A stretch of DNA of 64,000 bases from Hydractinia symbiolongicarpus (GCF_029227915.1 NC_079881.1:18325501-18389500); one strand, 5' to 3'; shown: positions 25,279-37,100, counted from the first letter of the stretch. Translations and numbers: made by a program. Notes: generated by a model not told the origin, from the sequence alone.

Positions 25279-28200
25279 ATGTGATATGAGCGGGGTATTT
25301 GTAGATGTGAGAATTTTCGCTATAGTTTCACACCAACAAGCGTATCCTATAACTCCATGAAAAGTCATGTTTGTTATTTGCTGAATTAGAATTTTGAGGC
25401 CACGCCTTTCGTCGCATTCAGTGTCACTCTCGTTGTTATGCCAATGAATTACAATTTTTTTGCCAGGAAGCAGGTCGGCCCGTCTAAAATCAAATGACAT
25501 TTTGTGTCTAAATATATTTAGTTATCTGGAGAATCATTCACTTTTTTACTTAGCTAGGTTGTTCAACATGGATTCCAAGACTGGTTGTCTCTTTTTGTCT
25601 ATTTGCAACGAGACGAACCATTTTTGTCAGACCTGTCAATAAGTGTAGCGCCGGTCAGGGACAGAAGGGTCTGGGTACATATTTTGACCTGACAGAAATT
25701 TATCCTTATGATAAATCAGCCAACAAATAAATAAGAAAAGTTTTAAAAACACATGTTAAAATTTTATTTTTAATTTATACAGTAGCACGAAGCTTTTCGT
25801 AACTGAGTTACATTTTCAAGTTGAAAATGTAACTCAGTTACGAAAAGCTTCGTGCTACTTTATAAATTAAAAATAAAATTTTAACATGTGTTTTTAAAAC
25901 TTTTCTTAGAAATTTATCCATTTTCCACAAAGGAAACCGTTATGTATATGGCCAAATGATTTATTTTGCCTTGCGACAAAGTTCGATTATGCACACTCCA
26001 TACCTCAATAGGCGGAACAATATTTGAACCCCTATAAACGAAACCTGATGACAAGGTTGATATAAATACATAACAGCTTGTCTACCAACCTGTAACCTGT
26101 AACAAGGCCTCTGCGTCCAAGAAAACTTTTCCAATTTTTAGGCAATCTCACTTCTAGCTTATCGTTTCCTTTTAAATCTAATTAAAACCTTGGCTACAAT
26201 TAGTTCTAATTTGGGTTAAGCGAAAGTATTTTGTGTTGTTGGGGCGCAATTTCTTATCTTCTACAATTATCGAAGGAGCTCCATTGTGGCTCATTTTCCT
26301 ATAATCCACCAACCTGACATCGCTATAGAAGAAAACACAGTGCAGTACTAAAAGTGGATTAAAAAAGTCCACTTCATCCCTAGGGCTTTTTTTTAAGTAG
26401 TTTACCAAATCTTTCATGATATAAATTGAGAACTTAGGAAAGAGTTTATTTGTCTAATATGTGTGTGTGAGAAAGCGAGTGTACCAGTTAATGATGTTAT
26501 ATTGGAAACGAGTACAAGCTTTCCGACAAACTAAGACAAGGAAACGTCATTATGTATGTCCCTATAATTCGTTTCAGGATATTCTTTTTGTCAATTTAGA
26601 GTATTGTTTCAATCGCCATAAGTCCTGAGCTAATCCTCTAAGTCCATATAAGGGAGCAGAGAGACAATCAGCCAAAAAGTGTGAGAGTTAAGAAAGTTTC
26701 TGATTGGCTAGAACACCATGTCAATTACCATAACAGGGAGGCTCTTTTTCGTTTGACTGCATTTTCCGATATAGCGCAAAAATGTTTGATAGTAATCGAG
26801 CTTTTTGCGTTATGGCGAAAAATGCAATCAAATAAAAACCAGCGGGAAAGCGCATTTGTACTCGATTTCAGACGCCATTACAAGCAAACAATGTTTCTCC
26901 GCACCAACGAATGCAAAATTACAAGATTAAAATGAAAAATATAAAACTTCAATTTGGACCAGAAGATGTACTTTTAGTGAGAAACTACCAAAAAACAGAA
27001 AAGATTATGTGTCATTGTTTTAAAGAAAATGTCGGATGGGCAGACCTGATAAATGTTGACGGTCAAAAAGTTAAAAAGAACTTAGAATATGGTTGAAATA
27101 CTTCAGTACAACAAGTAGATAACGGCTAACAGAAGACAAACAGTAAGACGTTATGGAATTGATTAGATAAAGCGGGGAGTGTGTTATGCATCCAGTGAAC
27201 AAGGAATAAAACAGAGTTTAAAATTGTAGAAGAAGGATGTCATTATCGTCCTCAAAGCTCTTTGCAATTACAACCGAGTGTATCTTAAAGAGCTCTGGGG
27301 TCGAGAGTGGAAGGTTGTGGAAGAATACTAAAGATGTTTCACTTACATTTTTTTCTACAGATAGCAAATAATTAATTTTCCTGGAAAAAGTGACAATCTA
27401 GATTTATAATTTTTTTGTGTGAAATTTATTTATGTTTTTGATATCGGAATGCCGACTATAAATAAAAGGCCCTGGGAACAACTTTGAATGTTTGTCACGA
27501 TGTTGGACTTGTATCAGAATTTGCACACTGGATTTTTTTATCCAATCCAATTCTTTTTTCGTTTAAATATTGGACAAAGTCCGAAGAAATATCGCATAAA
27601 GGCGCGGGAACAAGTTTGATATGTTTTTCCTCTCTTTACATTATTTTAGATGTGTATGTTCAATCTTTAGTTAAATATTAAATCTCGTTCCCATCTACCT
27701 CGTTGCCAGGGCATTTTGCCTTGTTGATGAAGTTAATAGCGGCGAGAAGTTGGCCACTCCGTTATAACGGCTCAGGGACCACAAGACCCTGGAGACGAGG
27801 TTGCGTTCCCATGACGTTCTAAGAAGTGGTTTGTACTAAAGAAGTACCTTGTATGGTTAAATATATAAACTCAAATAGATGATTTATTCTAACTAATCAG
27901 TTATCCCTCAAAAATTATTTTAGTATGATTTTAGTATGTGAAAGATATTTTTTGATATTTGGGTAAGCTTGATATACTCTTCATAGCCGACGTTATTTTT
28001 TGTTTACGTAAGTAACAGTATAACCGAAATAAAGGAAGACATGATCTTAAAGAATATAAATTCATTAACTTGCTTGCGCTATGATTGGCTTCAATTATCA
28101 GTTATTATTTGAAAAAATAAAGCGGAGGTATTTACACCAAACATAAAATCAAAGAAAAAGATTGCCTAATTTGACGACCATGCCAGAATTTCTATTTGAA

Positions 28201-30824
28201 ATGACTTTTAGGAGCTGAGAGGTATGCCTAGAAACTTAGTTCTCTGATACATGTTACTTATTCCGAACGCATCAACAGGATTGTCGTTTTAGTGTTTTAG
28301 GAGTAAAATTTCTTTGATCCCGTATTTTGCTTGTGTGGGTACGCAAGAAAAAATTCATGCTACGGATACACGAAACAGAGTAGTGTTACGGAAACACGAA
28401 ACAGGGCGGGATTAAAAGGACGGGTGAGCCTAGTCTCTATGTTAATAATACCCATAGTTCGACTGTCTGTTTGTAACGCAAACTTGAGTTGTCTTACGGA
28501 AACACGAAATACATTATATAAAGGACGGGCGATGGATTTATCCACAGGCTACCAACTAATCTATAATATAATGCTTGTCACACGTCTGTCTGTCTATAAT
28601 ACGTAATGGTAGACGAGTGTATCATTGATTTTTGAGAGGTGATAAATAGTAACATTCTTATGGAGCTGGTTAAACTTTCTTGGGATGTAGTTACAATAAT
28701 AACAACTAAAAAGTTTTCAAAAAAGCTTGAAATTTTATCAGAAAAATAATTTTGATTATTACTCAGTCTTGACACTCGCATTTTGATAACCAAAAAGCCA
28801 GGGTACGAGGTTGATTCCCATTGTATTACTTTAAAACACTGGATCAAAGAAATTTTACTTCCAAAGATTAAAATTTAGCACATAAGTTTGTACCCCAACC
28901 CCGTTCACAGGGATTATTTTGCTTCTTTTGACATCATAGGACGTCGATACAAAATAACAAGATGAAAAGTGCGGGAACTAGGCTAAAAATTGAAAGTGAC
29001 GTCAATCATTATAATATAGTTAACGTCAGCATTTTGTTCCGTCAATTTATCACAAAATTTTTATATTTGTTTGTTTCAAGCAAAATAATGACAAAAATAT
29101 TAAGTAAAAATCAGATGTTTGCTTTTAAGAATGCATATGAACTCAGGTTAGTGATTCTTTCACCAATTTGCAATTAAAAAACTTTAACTTTTATCAACTC
29201 GTCTGACAAGCGCTCGCTACTTTGTTTCACTAATTATCACAAGTTATCATGCAATATTACTGCCGCAGCAAATGCCAACAAAGAGCTTTTTGTACCACTT
29301 TTTCCCAAGTCTTTTATTCTTTTTTTGACTATCTCGAGATTGTTCTTCATTGCTTTAAAAGGTAGATTACTCTATACACCTTTGAACGCTTATTTAATAC
29401 TCAGAAATTTCTCCATGGTAACAGATAATGCATTGCGCGTGCTAACTGTATTAGTTTCCGCGCATGCGCAGATGTGCGTCAATTAGATTGTTTATCTATA
29501 ATTTCTCTAGTTCATAGTGGTTCTGCGCGAAAGAGATCGCATTTGAGCAACGAAAGACGTTTTATCACCAAAAACACAATAATCACATTGTTTTCAGCAT
29601 TTTGATTGCCTTAAGGGAAACACTATGCCACCAAAAGTAGAAATCAATTCTACTGTTGATCAAAAAAGAATTTCTGACAGCCAGTTAAAATGCTGAAAAT
29701 AATTTCACTCGAATTATTTTGTGTAGTGTAGTGGAGATGATCTTTAAGTCAATTTACTTTGTACAGTGTGCTAAGCCACATAGACTAATTCAGTGTGATG
29801 ATTTGATTGCAGGCCCCGTGATCGAAGCTTCATCATTATACTACAAGTTCTTATTATTTTTTTCTCAGCACACTGCATAGAATTGTCATCATTTGTGCAG
29901 TTGTTGTGGATGCAGATTTAAATACCTCACAGCTTCTATTATTGGTTAAAAGATGAAAAAATATTACGAGAAATATACACACCCTTGATTAGTCTCGTAT
30001 TCTGTCTGTTTGCCGGAAAAAAATCGTGCTACACGGACACAGGAAATAGTTTTCCCACGAGAGAGCGACTATTTCTATAATAATAGCTGTATTCTGTCTG
30101 TCCCTGCGCAAAATGATAACTCAAGCAGCGAGACACACGAAATGCGATATATAAAGGACGAGCAAACATATGGATTTATCCATGGTCCACTGACTAGTTC
30201 TCTATAATGATAGCAGTATGTGCTTAAAATGGTTGTATACAGCCTTACTTTGGTCCCCATCCTCATCCCCAGGGTCTTTTATTTCTAGAGTATTTCTTAT
30301 GTCCGCTAGTCTCTATAAGAATAGCCATATTTTGTCTGTCTGTCCGCCATAAAAGTGTCGGGCAACGGGCACATGGAATAGCGTGTAATTAAAGACGGAC
30401 GACACCGTGGATTTTTCCACTGCTTAACGTCTAGTATATTATAATGCTACCGATCATAGGGCTGCACTGCTTATAAAGTGCCGAAACTGTCAAACAACAT
30501 TGTGTTTATTAGTTTATTTTGCCTTGATTGTTTTGTCTTGGCTACCCCAAAAATCCTAGAATGGTGTTTATTTTAAAAAAAAATAACTTACTTGTTGATG
30601 TCTTCTGCTGCCAGTATGGCTGCCGATGCATAATATTTCCCGCTATGTGCTCCAGAATTGGAGAGCATTCTGGCACTAAGTGGAGTTGGAAGAAAGGGAA
30701 GATTCATTACTAGCCTGACTATCGTTAAGTCAGGCCCGACTGTCGTCACGTTAGTCGTTGCCGTTAACGACGACGCCATATAAAATAATACCATTATTAG
30801 TTCAGCGATGTACATTGTCATCAT
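25279..30824 (-). CDS. Second N-terminal half of a receptor guanylate cyclase (exons B1 and B2)
   Basis: Exon B1 is 30824-30592 and exon B2 is 25483-25279. B1 starts with a signal peptide (MYIAELIMVLFYMASSLTA) and reaches YYASAAILAAEDIN; its donor AA|GTAAGT joins B2 at TAG|ACGG to give a Lys codon, then RADLLPGKKIVIHWHNNESD, GVIGYACWCETIAK and NTPLISH, with donor GTAAGT in phase 0. This is clearly homologous to exon A ([29 protein letters not shown]) and to the lobe-1 start of natriuretic-type receptors. The next in-phase receptor acceptor on this strand is shared exon 2 at 15,125. So these are either alternative first exons of the 3,572-20,773 gene or the remnant of a tandem duplicate. Both exons are intact. 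Confidence 0.8.
25732..25908. repeat. Near-perfect 177-bp palindrome
   Basis: Two 88-base arms meet at about 25,820 with almost no spacer. The left arm reads taagaaaagttttaaaaaca outward and the centre reads cattttcaagttgaaaatg. I see one mismatch between arms (atacag versus ataaag). The word agaaatttatcc occurs both left (25,684) and right (25,909) of the structure. It is a snap-back element or the relic of an inverted duplication. No coding. Confidence 0.95.
27697..27804. mobile_element. Short MITE-like element with acctcgttgccagggc ends
   Basis: About 108 bp. The left end, acctcgttgccagggc, and right end, gaccctggagacgaggtt, are inverted relative to each other. The centre holds gttataacggct. 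A second, homologous copy with the same centre lies at 56,961-57,045, and single ends are scattered over the window (for example 22,101, 28,797, 32,161, 33,413 and 56,801). Confidence 0.7.
28325..28610 (+). repeat. Dispersed hairpin-repeat family, multi-unit copy
   Basis: Three units of the form catgctacggatacacgaaa / gttacggaaacacgaaac / cttacggaaacacgaaat, then ggacgggcgatggattta and tccaca (hairpin), ending in a gtctgtctgt stretch. Open frames on both strands are shadows of this repeat. Confidence 0.75.
29985..30215 (+). repeat. Dispersed hairpin-repeat family copy
   Basis: Contains tcgtgctacacggacacagg, cacgaaatgcg, ataaaggacgagca, tggatttatcca and ctgactagttctctataatg in the same order as the copy at 28,325. 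Ends approximate. Confidence 0.7.
30290..30450 (+). repeat. Dispersed hairpin-repeat family copy
   Basis: Contains ctagtctctataagaatag, tgtctgtctgtccgcc, gggcaacgggcacatgga, aagacggacgacaccgtgga and tttttccac (hairpin), then cgtctagtatattataatg. It is the best single-unit example of the family here. Confidence 0.75.
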
Positions 30825-33604
30825 AACGCTGGAGCAATCTTTAAAATTTCAATTTATATCTTCTAAGGTGTGTTTCCGATACGTAATATAAGGTTATAAC
30901 AGTTCATCACATGTAACATTAAACAATTTCACACATCTCTTTAAAAATGATTCGTCTCTTCAAAACACATATGTTCTCTCAACTAAAAGTAAAATTAGAA
31001 AATATATTTCGCACATTTAAAAAAAAGTGACGTCATGAACAACTTAGTACTTCGTCTTTTTTTCTTACAAGAAACGAGATTGTTGAATGTACAATGCACT
31101 AATAATGATAGCGGAGAGAATATTAACAAGCTGTTAATAAATGAGACTCGTGGTTTTATAGAAAGTTCATAAAAGACATAAGCTCTAGCGTGCGTCTGTT
31201 TCCACCAATCAAAAGAGAGATAATTATCATCAAATTATCAGACTGTCTCATGAATTTAAGCTCCGTTTAAAACACCCAAGTTGATGTTTTCAAAAAAAAA
31301 ACACCCTAAATCTAACATTTACGACCGAACAAAATGCAAAAAACATAAAAAGGTCGAACTAAAAACTCTTTTCTTCTTTCATAATCTGTGAGAAATATCA
31401 CTCTTCAGCTTTCCAATCAACACTTAAAATAAATCAATTAATACAAAAAACCAACCGGTCGTTTATTTCCCTTCGATCTATGGAAATGATGTAATCGAAC
31501 AGAAGAATAAGTGTTCTCAAAAGACACAAAAATGAGAAGATAACAAATTCTTATTATGAACAGAAAAGATGTTATCTTCCTTTCTCTTGTTTCCCAACCT
31601 ATGTGCATTTTTATCTGCCAACCGATTTTTATCACGTGATTCTCCGCAAAATAAAAAGACGCAATAAAAAAACAGGCTGCGATAAATGCACACTATTTTA
31701 TCGAGTAGAACTAACAGTTGGATCTCGTTGTTGTCTCTTTTCAACCAACTCAGCTTGATTCCTTGGCATAACGTGTCGCGATATTCCTAACCATTTAAAC
31801 TTACAATAAGGCCTATTACGTAGTATTCCAGTTAATTAACGTGAAAAAATTGTGTTTGATGACGAAAAACACGTTTTTAAAACTACCCCAGGCCTCTTTG
31901 TCTCTTTAGTTATAACTTGCCGTCTCAATATATATTTTTTTGTTTTCAATATAATTTCAATATAATTTTTATTTTTTTTGCTGATGCGTATTTTTTACCT
32001 CTTTGAGATATGTCTTGTTTTATGTTATTTTAGACGAATATCCATGCGACGTAAACATCCATTTTAGCCTATACGGTCCTGTTTTTTTATCTGAAGAAAA
32101 TTCAGTGGGTGTACAAAAATCCTAACATTGTCTCGCCGTTCCGATTTAAAAAAGAGACAACAGGCGCCGGAAACGAGGTTGCAAAAATTCGCCAGCTTTC
32201 GTAAACATTTGTCATCTACAAGTTGTTAAAACAAAGATATCCCGGCCAACATGGCGCATCATTGTCCCTTTTGATCAAGGAAGCGAAAAATGGGACGAGG
32301 TTGAGCCTTACGTTCAAGAGAGGAGTGTTGAAATAAGAACGAAAATAATATGACGTCAGGGCTGACTGGGCTAGCGTCAAGTTGATTGTATTTTGCAATA
32401 AAAATGAACTTCAAAGCTGCAGGAGAGACGCGAACATGAAGCAATCATATCCTTCTTATTATATTACGTAAACCTTCCTTTAAAAGTCTATCACACTTAA
32501 TTAATGTTTTAAACAGCGAAACGCGGATGTTTATGTTAAAATATATATTAAAAATATGTTAATTAATAAACAGGATAAAACCTCCTTTAAAACGAGCACT
32601 CTTTATAGTGGATATCTTTTTCCAACGAAGACTTTCTCAGGAACGAATAAAAAAGCGAGGAATTAATAGTGGGCACCTCTCTGTAGCAGGTATTTAAACG
32701 TCCCATATATAAAACCACATTTACAAAAATTTATCTAAGACCAGCCTCTTCCGGTAGATATTTTGCGCTTATCCTAATACCCCAGAGCAGGTTGCATCAA
32801 TCAATTTGGACCAGCCTCTATGTAGTGGCCATCTCTCTGCAGCGCACATCTTTGAGTTTCTGATGTCCGCTACAAAGAGATGGTTAACATCGATTTGGGC
32901 GTTGGGCCGGTTATTCCGTGATCTAGAGTACACACAGGTTTGCTCTATTCAAGTAGATGGCCTGCAAACATTTAAGAGAGTCGAGACAGCAAGCTGCTAA
33001 CATTTTCTGTCTATAAAAAAGCGTGTAAATTGTTTCAGTCTTTTTATTTGACGAATTATTCCCAGCAAAATTTAAACGGTGCTGGAGAAGATAAATATGA
33101 AGAACTGTTTCAAGGGCCTGCGGAAGAATTCACTCACCAAAAAAGGCGGGAAAATACCATAGAATAAGTAAATGTTTGAAAAACGGAATAGCCTCCGACG
33201 AAAACAACGTTTCAAATGTTGCCATATGCCTGAGTTATATATAATTAATTATAATTAATTATAAGCAGCTCTGATTTCCCGTTAGTAACTTCATACATAA
33301 TAAAAAAAATCTGTAGCAATTACCGATTAAGAACAAACACAAAGAATTACTGGATAAAAAGAAAACAATTAACACGCAAGGGGTTACCTCGAGATTGTCA
33401 GAAAGAGATAAGAGCCCTGGGAACGAGGTTGACCCAAGGGGTTATATAATGAACCCACCGTGATCACGGTAAGAATGAAACAAAACACAACAACAACAAA
33501 AATAAAGCACAATTATTTCACCTTAACTTAATACTATTCTTTAGTTTTTTTGAATTACAAGTATGTAGAAAGTCTACAAAAAAAATGCAAAAAAATTGAA
33601 GCTC

Positions 33605-33610
33605 TTTATT
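33605..33610 (-). terminator. Candidate poly(A) signal of the ClC-7 gene
   Basis: AATAAA on the minus strand about 520 bases past the TAG stop at 34,128-34,130. A chance match is possible in AT-rich DNA. Confidence 0.3.
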
Positions 33611-33659
33611 TACAATCTGCACGACATAAAAATGCTACTGGAAAATCATGCTAATATAA

Positions 33660-33741
33660 AAAACACCTCAGGAGAAGAACATTCGAACATGTGAGTAAAC
33701 ACCTCAGGAGAAGAACATTCGCTCATATGAGTAGTCATTGA
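33660..33741. repeat. 41-bp tandem duplication
   Basis: Two copies of acacctcaggagaagaacat followed by tcg(a/c)... and (c/t)atgtgagta, adjacent to each other in the ClC-7 3' flank. The minus-strand frame here (SSPEVF repeated) is a shadow. Confidence 0.9.
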
Positions 33742-34127
33742 AGCCAAATTCCGAGTTTTTAAGTGTCTATTGAGATATCGCAGGAAAAAAATGCTGGAAA
33801 TAATAGTTAAAAAAAAACTCCTTGAAAAATACAAAAATATTCCCAGTTATTTCCAACAAAATGGTTCATTCTTAACCCGGTGTTTTCACGTACTAAGGAA
33901 GTTCAGAAATTTGACTATCGTAATAGCATGCTTCCAAATATTTTTTTGTGTCAAAAAACATATTTTTGTAACAGTTCGCGATTTCAGTTAATTACAGCTT
34001 CACTAAGAAGAGAATATGTACAAAAATTCGTTACAATGCGTCCAGTAAGAGATTTGTACTAATATAGTGATAAAAATTAGTTCCTACGCTCAAGAAAGCA
34101 AGACATTTTTTAAAAAATTTCTATAAA

Positions 34128-37100
34128 CTAATCTTCGTCATTCGAATGTTGCATGATTTGCAGTTCCTCCAATCCCATCTGACCACGATGTGTCCACGTG
34201 CGATATCTGGCGAGATCTTTCCTCGTCACAATACCAATCACCTAAAAATAACACAAAGCGCAACATTTTTTTGGTACTGCAGAACAATTATTCAGCTCCA
34301 CGAGCATTGTAATGACGTCATCAACTCAATGTATTGTACCGTTGTTTTTTTTTCATTACGTCGGTTTAAAAGCTGCTTAAACCTTACATACCCTGCAACC
34401 CAAAACAGAAAAATCCTACAAGGGTAAGCCAGCAATACAATACTGGTCTGAATACAATGAAGTGACCAAAATCCCTAGAACAGCAACCTCACAATACAAT
34501 ACTGGTCTGAAATACGATGAAGGGACCAAAATCCCTAGAACAGCAACCTCACAATACAATACTGGTCTGAAATACAATGAAGGGACCAAAATCCCTAGAA
34601 CAGCAACCTCACAATACAATACTGGTCTGAAATACGATGAAGGGACCAAAATCCCTAGAACAGCAACCTCACAATACAATACTGGTCTGAAATACAATGA
34701 AGTGACCAAAATTGGATTAAAGTGAATAAGAAATTATTTTGTCGTATCGATAATCCAGAAACCTTCTTTTGAAAGAATGATATGCAAAGACATAATCAGG
34801 GAAAATTTAAGGACTGTTAATCTATCAACATTTTCCAGATTGACGGAGATAGCTGAAGGGCTCATAAGGACGAGTTGTCGCCCGGTGTATAGAGAATTCA
34901 GCCAGAAACGTCATGGGAATGGAGTAAAACATTTATAACTAAAATATAGGATTTCTAAACATTCGCTAACGGTTGCCGAAGTCACGACTATTGAGGAAGA
35001 ACAACTCAAGTGATTTGTCTTAAAACCCAGCTTCACTAAGTGTACAACAGCACGGCTCAGCAGTATGCATTGAAAACATGTTATAGATTTAGCTCTATAC
35101 TGACCTGGTTATTTTCATTCACCACAACTAAATGTCTCAAACCAAGAGCTCGGAATAACCGGAATCCTCTGTTTAGGGATGATTTCTAAAGTCCAAATAA
35201 AAATGAGCAAATAAATAAATAGCCACATTTTTACGCGTATGCTTAGCATTCGTATCCTAAAGTCAACCTTGTCCCCAGCACCAGCACCCAGTTCTTTTTT
35301 TTTAAAAAGGGTGAACTAGAGGTTGATCTAAGGGGTCGTCTACAAATTTCGTATGATATTTTATACGAATATATGCGAATTTAATTGCTTTTAATTCGTA
35401 TAAAAATCGTATACAATTCGTATAGTGTTAAATAGTTATACGATTTTTAAAAAATCTAATACGAATTTTATACGATTTTCATACGAATTGTCATACGAAT
35501 TATATTCTCTTTTATACGATTTTCATACGAATTTTCATACAAATTATATTCTCTTTCATACGAATTGTCATTCGAATTATATTCTCTTTTATACGAATTT
35601 TCATACGAATTATATTTCGTTTTTCAACTTTTAACATGCGATCTAAAAAAACATTTCTATCGCCGTTTTTCGTTTTTCAACTTTTAACATGCGATCTAAA
35701 AAAACATTTCTATCGCCGTTTTTCGTTTTTCAACTTTTAACATGCGATCTAAAAAAACATTTCTATCGCCGTTTTTCGTTTTTCAACTTTTAAAAATGCG
35801 ATCTAAAAAAACATTTCTATCGCCGTTTTTCGTTTTTCAACTTTTAAAAATGCGATCTAAAAAAACATTTCTATCGCCGTTTTTCGTTTTTCAACTTTTA
35901 AAAATGCGATCTAAAAAAACATTTCTATTGCCGTTTTTCGTTTTTCAACTTTTAAAAATGCGATCTAAAAAAACATTTCTATCGCCGTTTTTCGTTTTTC
36001 AACTTTTAAAAATGTCATTAAACTCACATTTTAAAAGAAATTGCTAACAAAAAATACAGCCTATCATTCATGGTTGAAAGTCTTGCAATTGAACGTTGAT
36101 GGTCTTTAACGGCATTAGTTGACAAAAAATCAAACTTTTGTACCATAATCATTTTAAACATACTTTATTTGTTAACTTTGCCAATTTTTGTTGAAAATGA
36201 AGTAGTTCTAATTTTTGGACCAATTTTGGCTTAAAATGACATTTAGGTGACAAAAATCAAAATTATTATGTGACCATTATGTTCAGCATACTTTTTTTGT
36301 TAAGTGTGCCAAATTTTGTCGAAAACAAATACCAATTTTAGCCTGAAACGTCAATACGAGACTTCCCAGTAGTTAAGGAGCTTGGGTACGAAGTTTACAT
36401 CTGTGACGGAGCAACGTGAAATCCCAGGGTCGATTTTTTCTCAAAAAATGCTCCGAAAGAAAAAAACGACGGTTTTAAAGAATTTCCTATGCCTTCGGGC
36501 GCGGAAATTCAAAAATGCGATCTAAAAAAACATTTCTATCGCCGTTTTTCGTTTTTAAACTTTTAAAATGCGATCTAAAAAATATTTTATTTTGAAACTC
36601 ATATACGAATTTAATACAATGTCAAACGATTTTCTTTTTTTTAAAACCATACGCATCTAATTAAAATCTCATACGAATTTTTTGTTAAACTCGTACGAAT
36701 TTAACTCATACGAATTTAATTTAAAACTTATACGAATTTAATTTAAAACTCATACGAATTTTTTTAAACTCATACGAATTTAATTTAAAACTCATACGAA
36801 TTTAATTTAAAACTCATACGAATTTAATTTAAAACTCATACGAATTTAATTAAAAACTCATACGAATTTTATACGAATTTAGAAAAATTTTATACGAATT
36901 TAATTACTGTATGGCAAAAGAAAATTCGTATAGCATATACGAATTTTTTTGATACGAATTGCTACGAATTTTGTAGATGACCCCTAAATAATTCGTTGCT
37001 CTGTTAACAAATATCATGAAGTCAACCTCGTCCTCAATGCGTTTTATGTTCTCTTCACAGGTAAAAATAAAGAATTAGAAAGAGGTTGTTTCCAAGTGGA

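Larger units (their letters stand above)
25484..30591. other. Intron between exons B1 and B2, rich in repeats
   Basis: About 5.1 kb holding a 177-bp palindrome, a MITE at 27,697-27,804 and copies of the gctacgg/acacgaaat repeat family. Short open frames occur on both strands (for example near 26,680-27,096) but none resembles a known protein. Confidence 0.6.
30825..34127. other. Intergenic DNA between exon B1 of the cyclase and the ClC-7 gene
   Basis: Upstream of exon B1 and downstream of the ClC-7 stop, so it should hold the B promoter and the ClC-7 3' UTR. I see degenerate short repeats around 32,650-32,880 (cctctctgtagc / cctctatgtag), single MITE ends at 32,161 and 33,413, and a 41-bp duplication at 33,660-33,741. 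No further gene. Confidence 0.6.
35332..36984. mobile_element. Non-autonomous inverted-repeat DNA element, 1.65 kb, filled with satellite arrays
   Basis: Starts ggggtcgtctacaaatttcg and ends with the inverted partner (complement ggggtcatctacaaaattcg), flanked on both sides by TAA (35,329-35,331 and 36,985-36,987). A 3-base TWA target duplication is typical of PIF/Harbinger elements, so that superfamily is a reasonable guess. The inside has no transposase: it holds many atacgaattt words near both ends, a 53/54-bp array, a block shared with 57,161-58,143, and a 23-bp array. It lies in the intron between ClC-7 exons 21 and 22. Confidence 0.8.

Noticed and set aside
26681-27096. Two overlapping plus-strand frames of 84 and 61 codons
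   Set aside because: No similarity that I recognise, no splice or promoter support, and composition like the surrounding non-coding DNA.
34416-34725. Long frames on both strands (repeated [13 protein letters not shown] and [14 protein letters not shown])
   Set aside because: Products of the 60-bp tandem array, whose period is a multiple of three; they lie in a ClC-7 intron.
35742-36047. Plus-strand frame repeating [18 protein letters not shown]
   Set aside because: Translation of the 54-bp array inside a mobile element; the same array at 53-base spacing is not open.
35340-36960. CRISPR array
   Set aside because: Repeats are head-to-tail satellites without unique spacers, in an animal gene intron.
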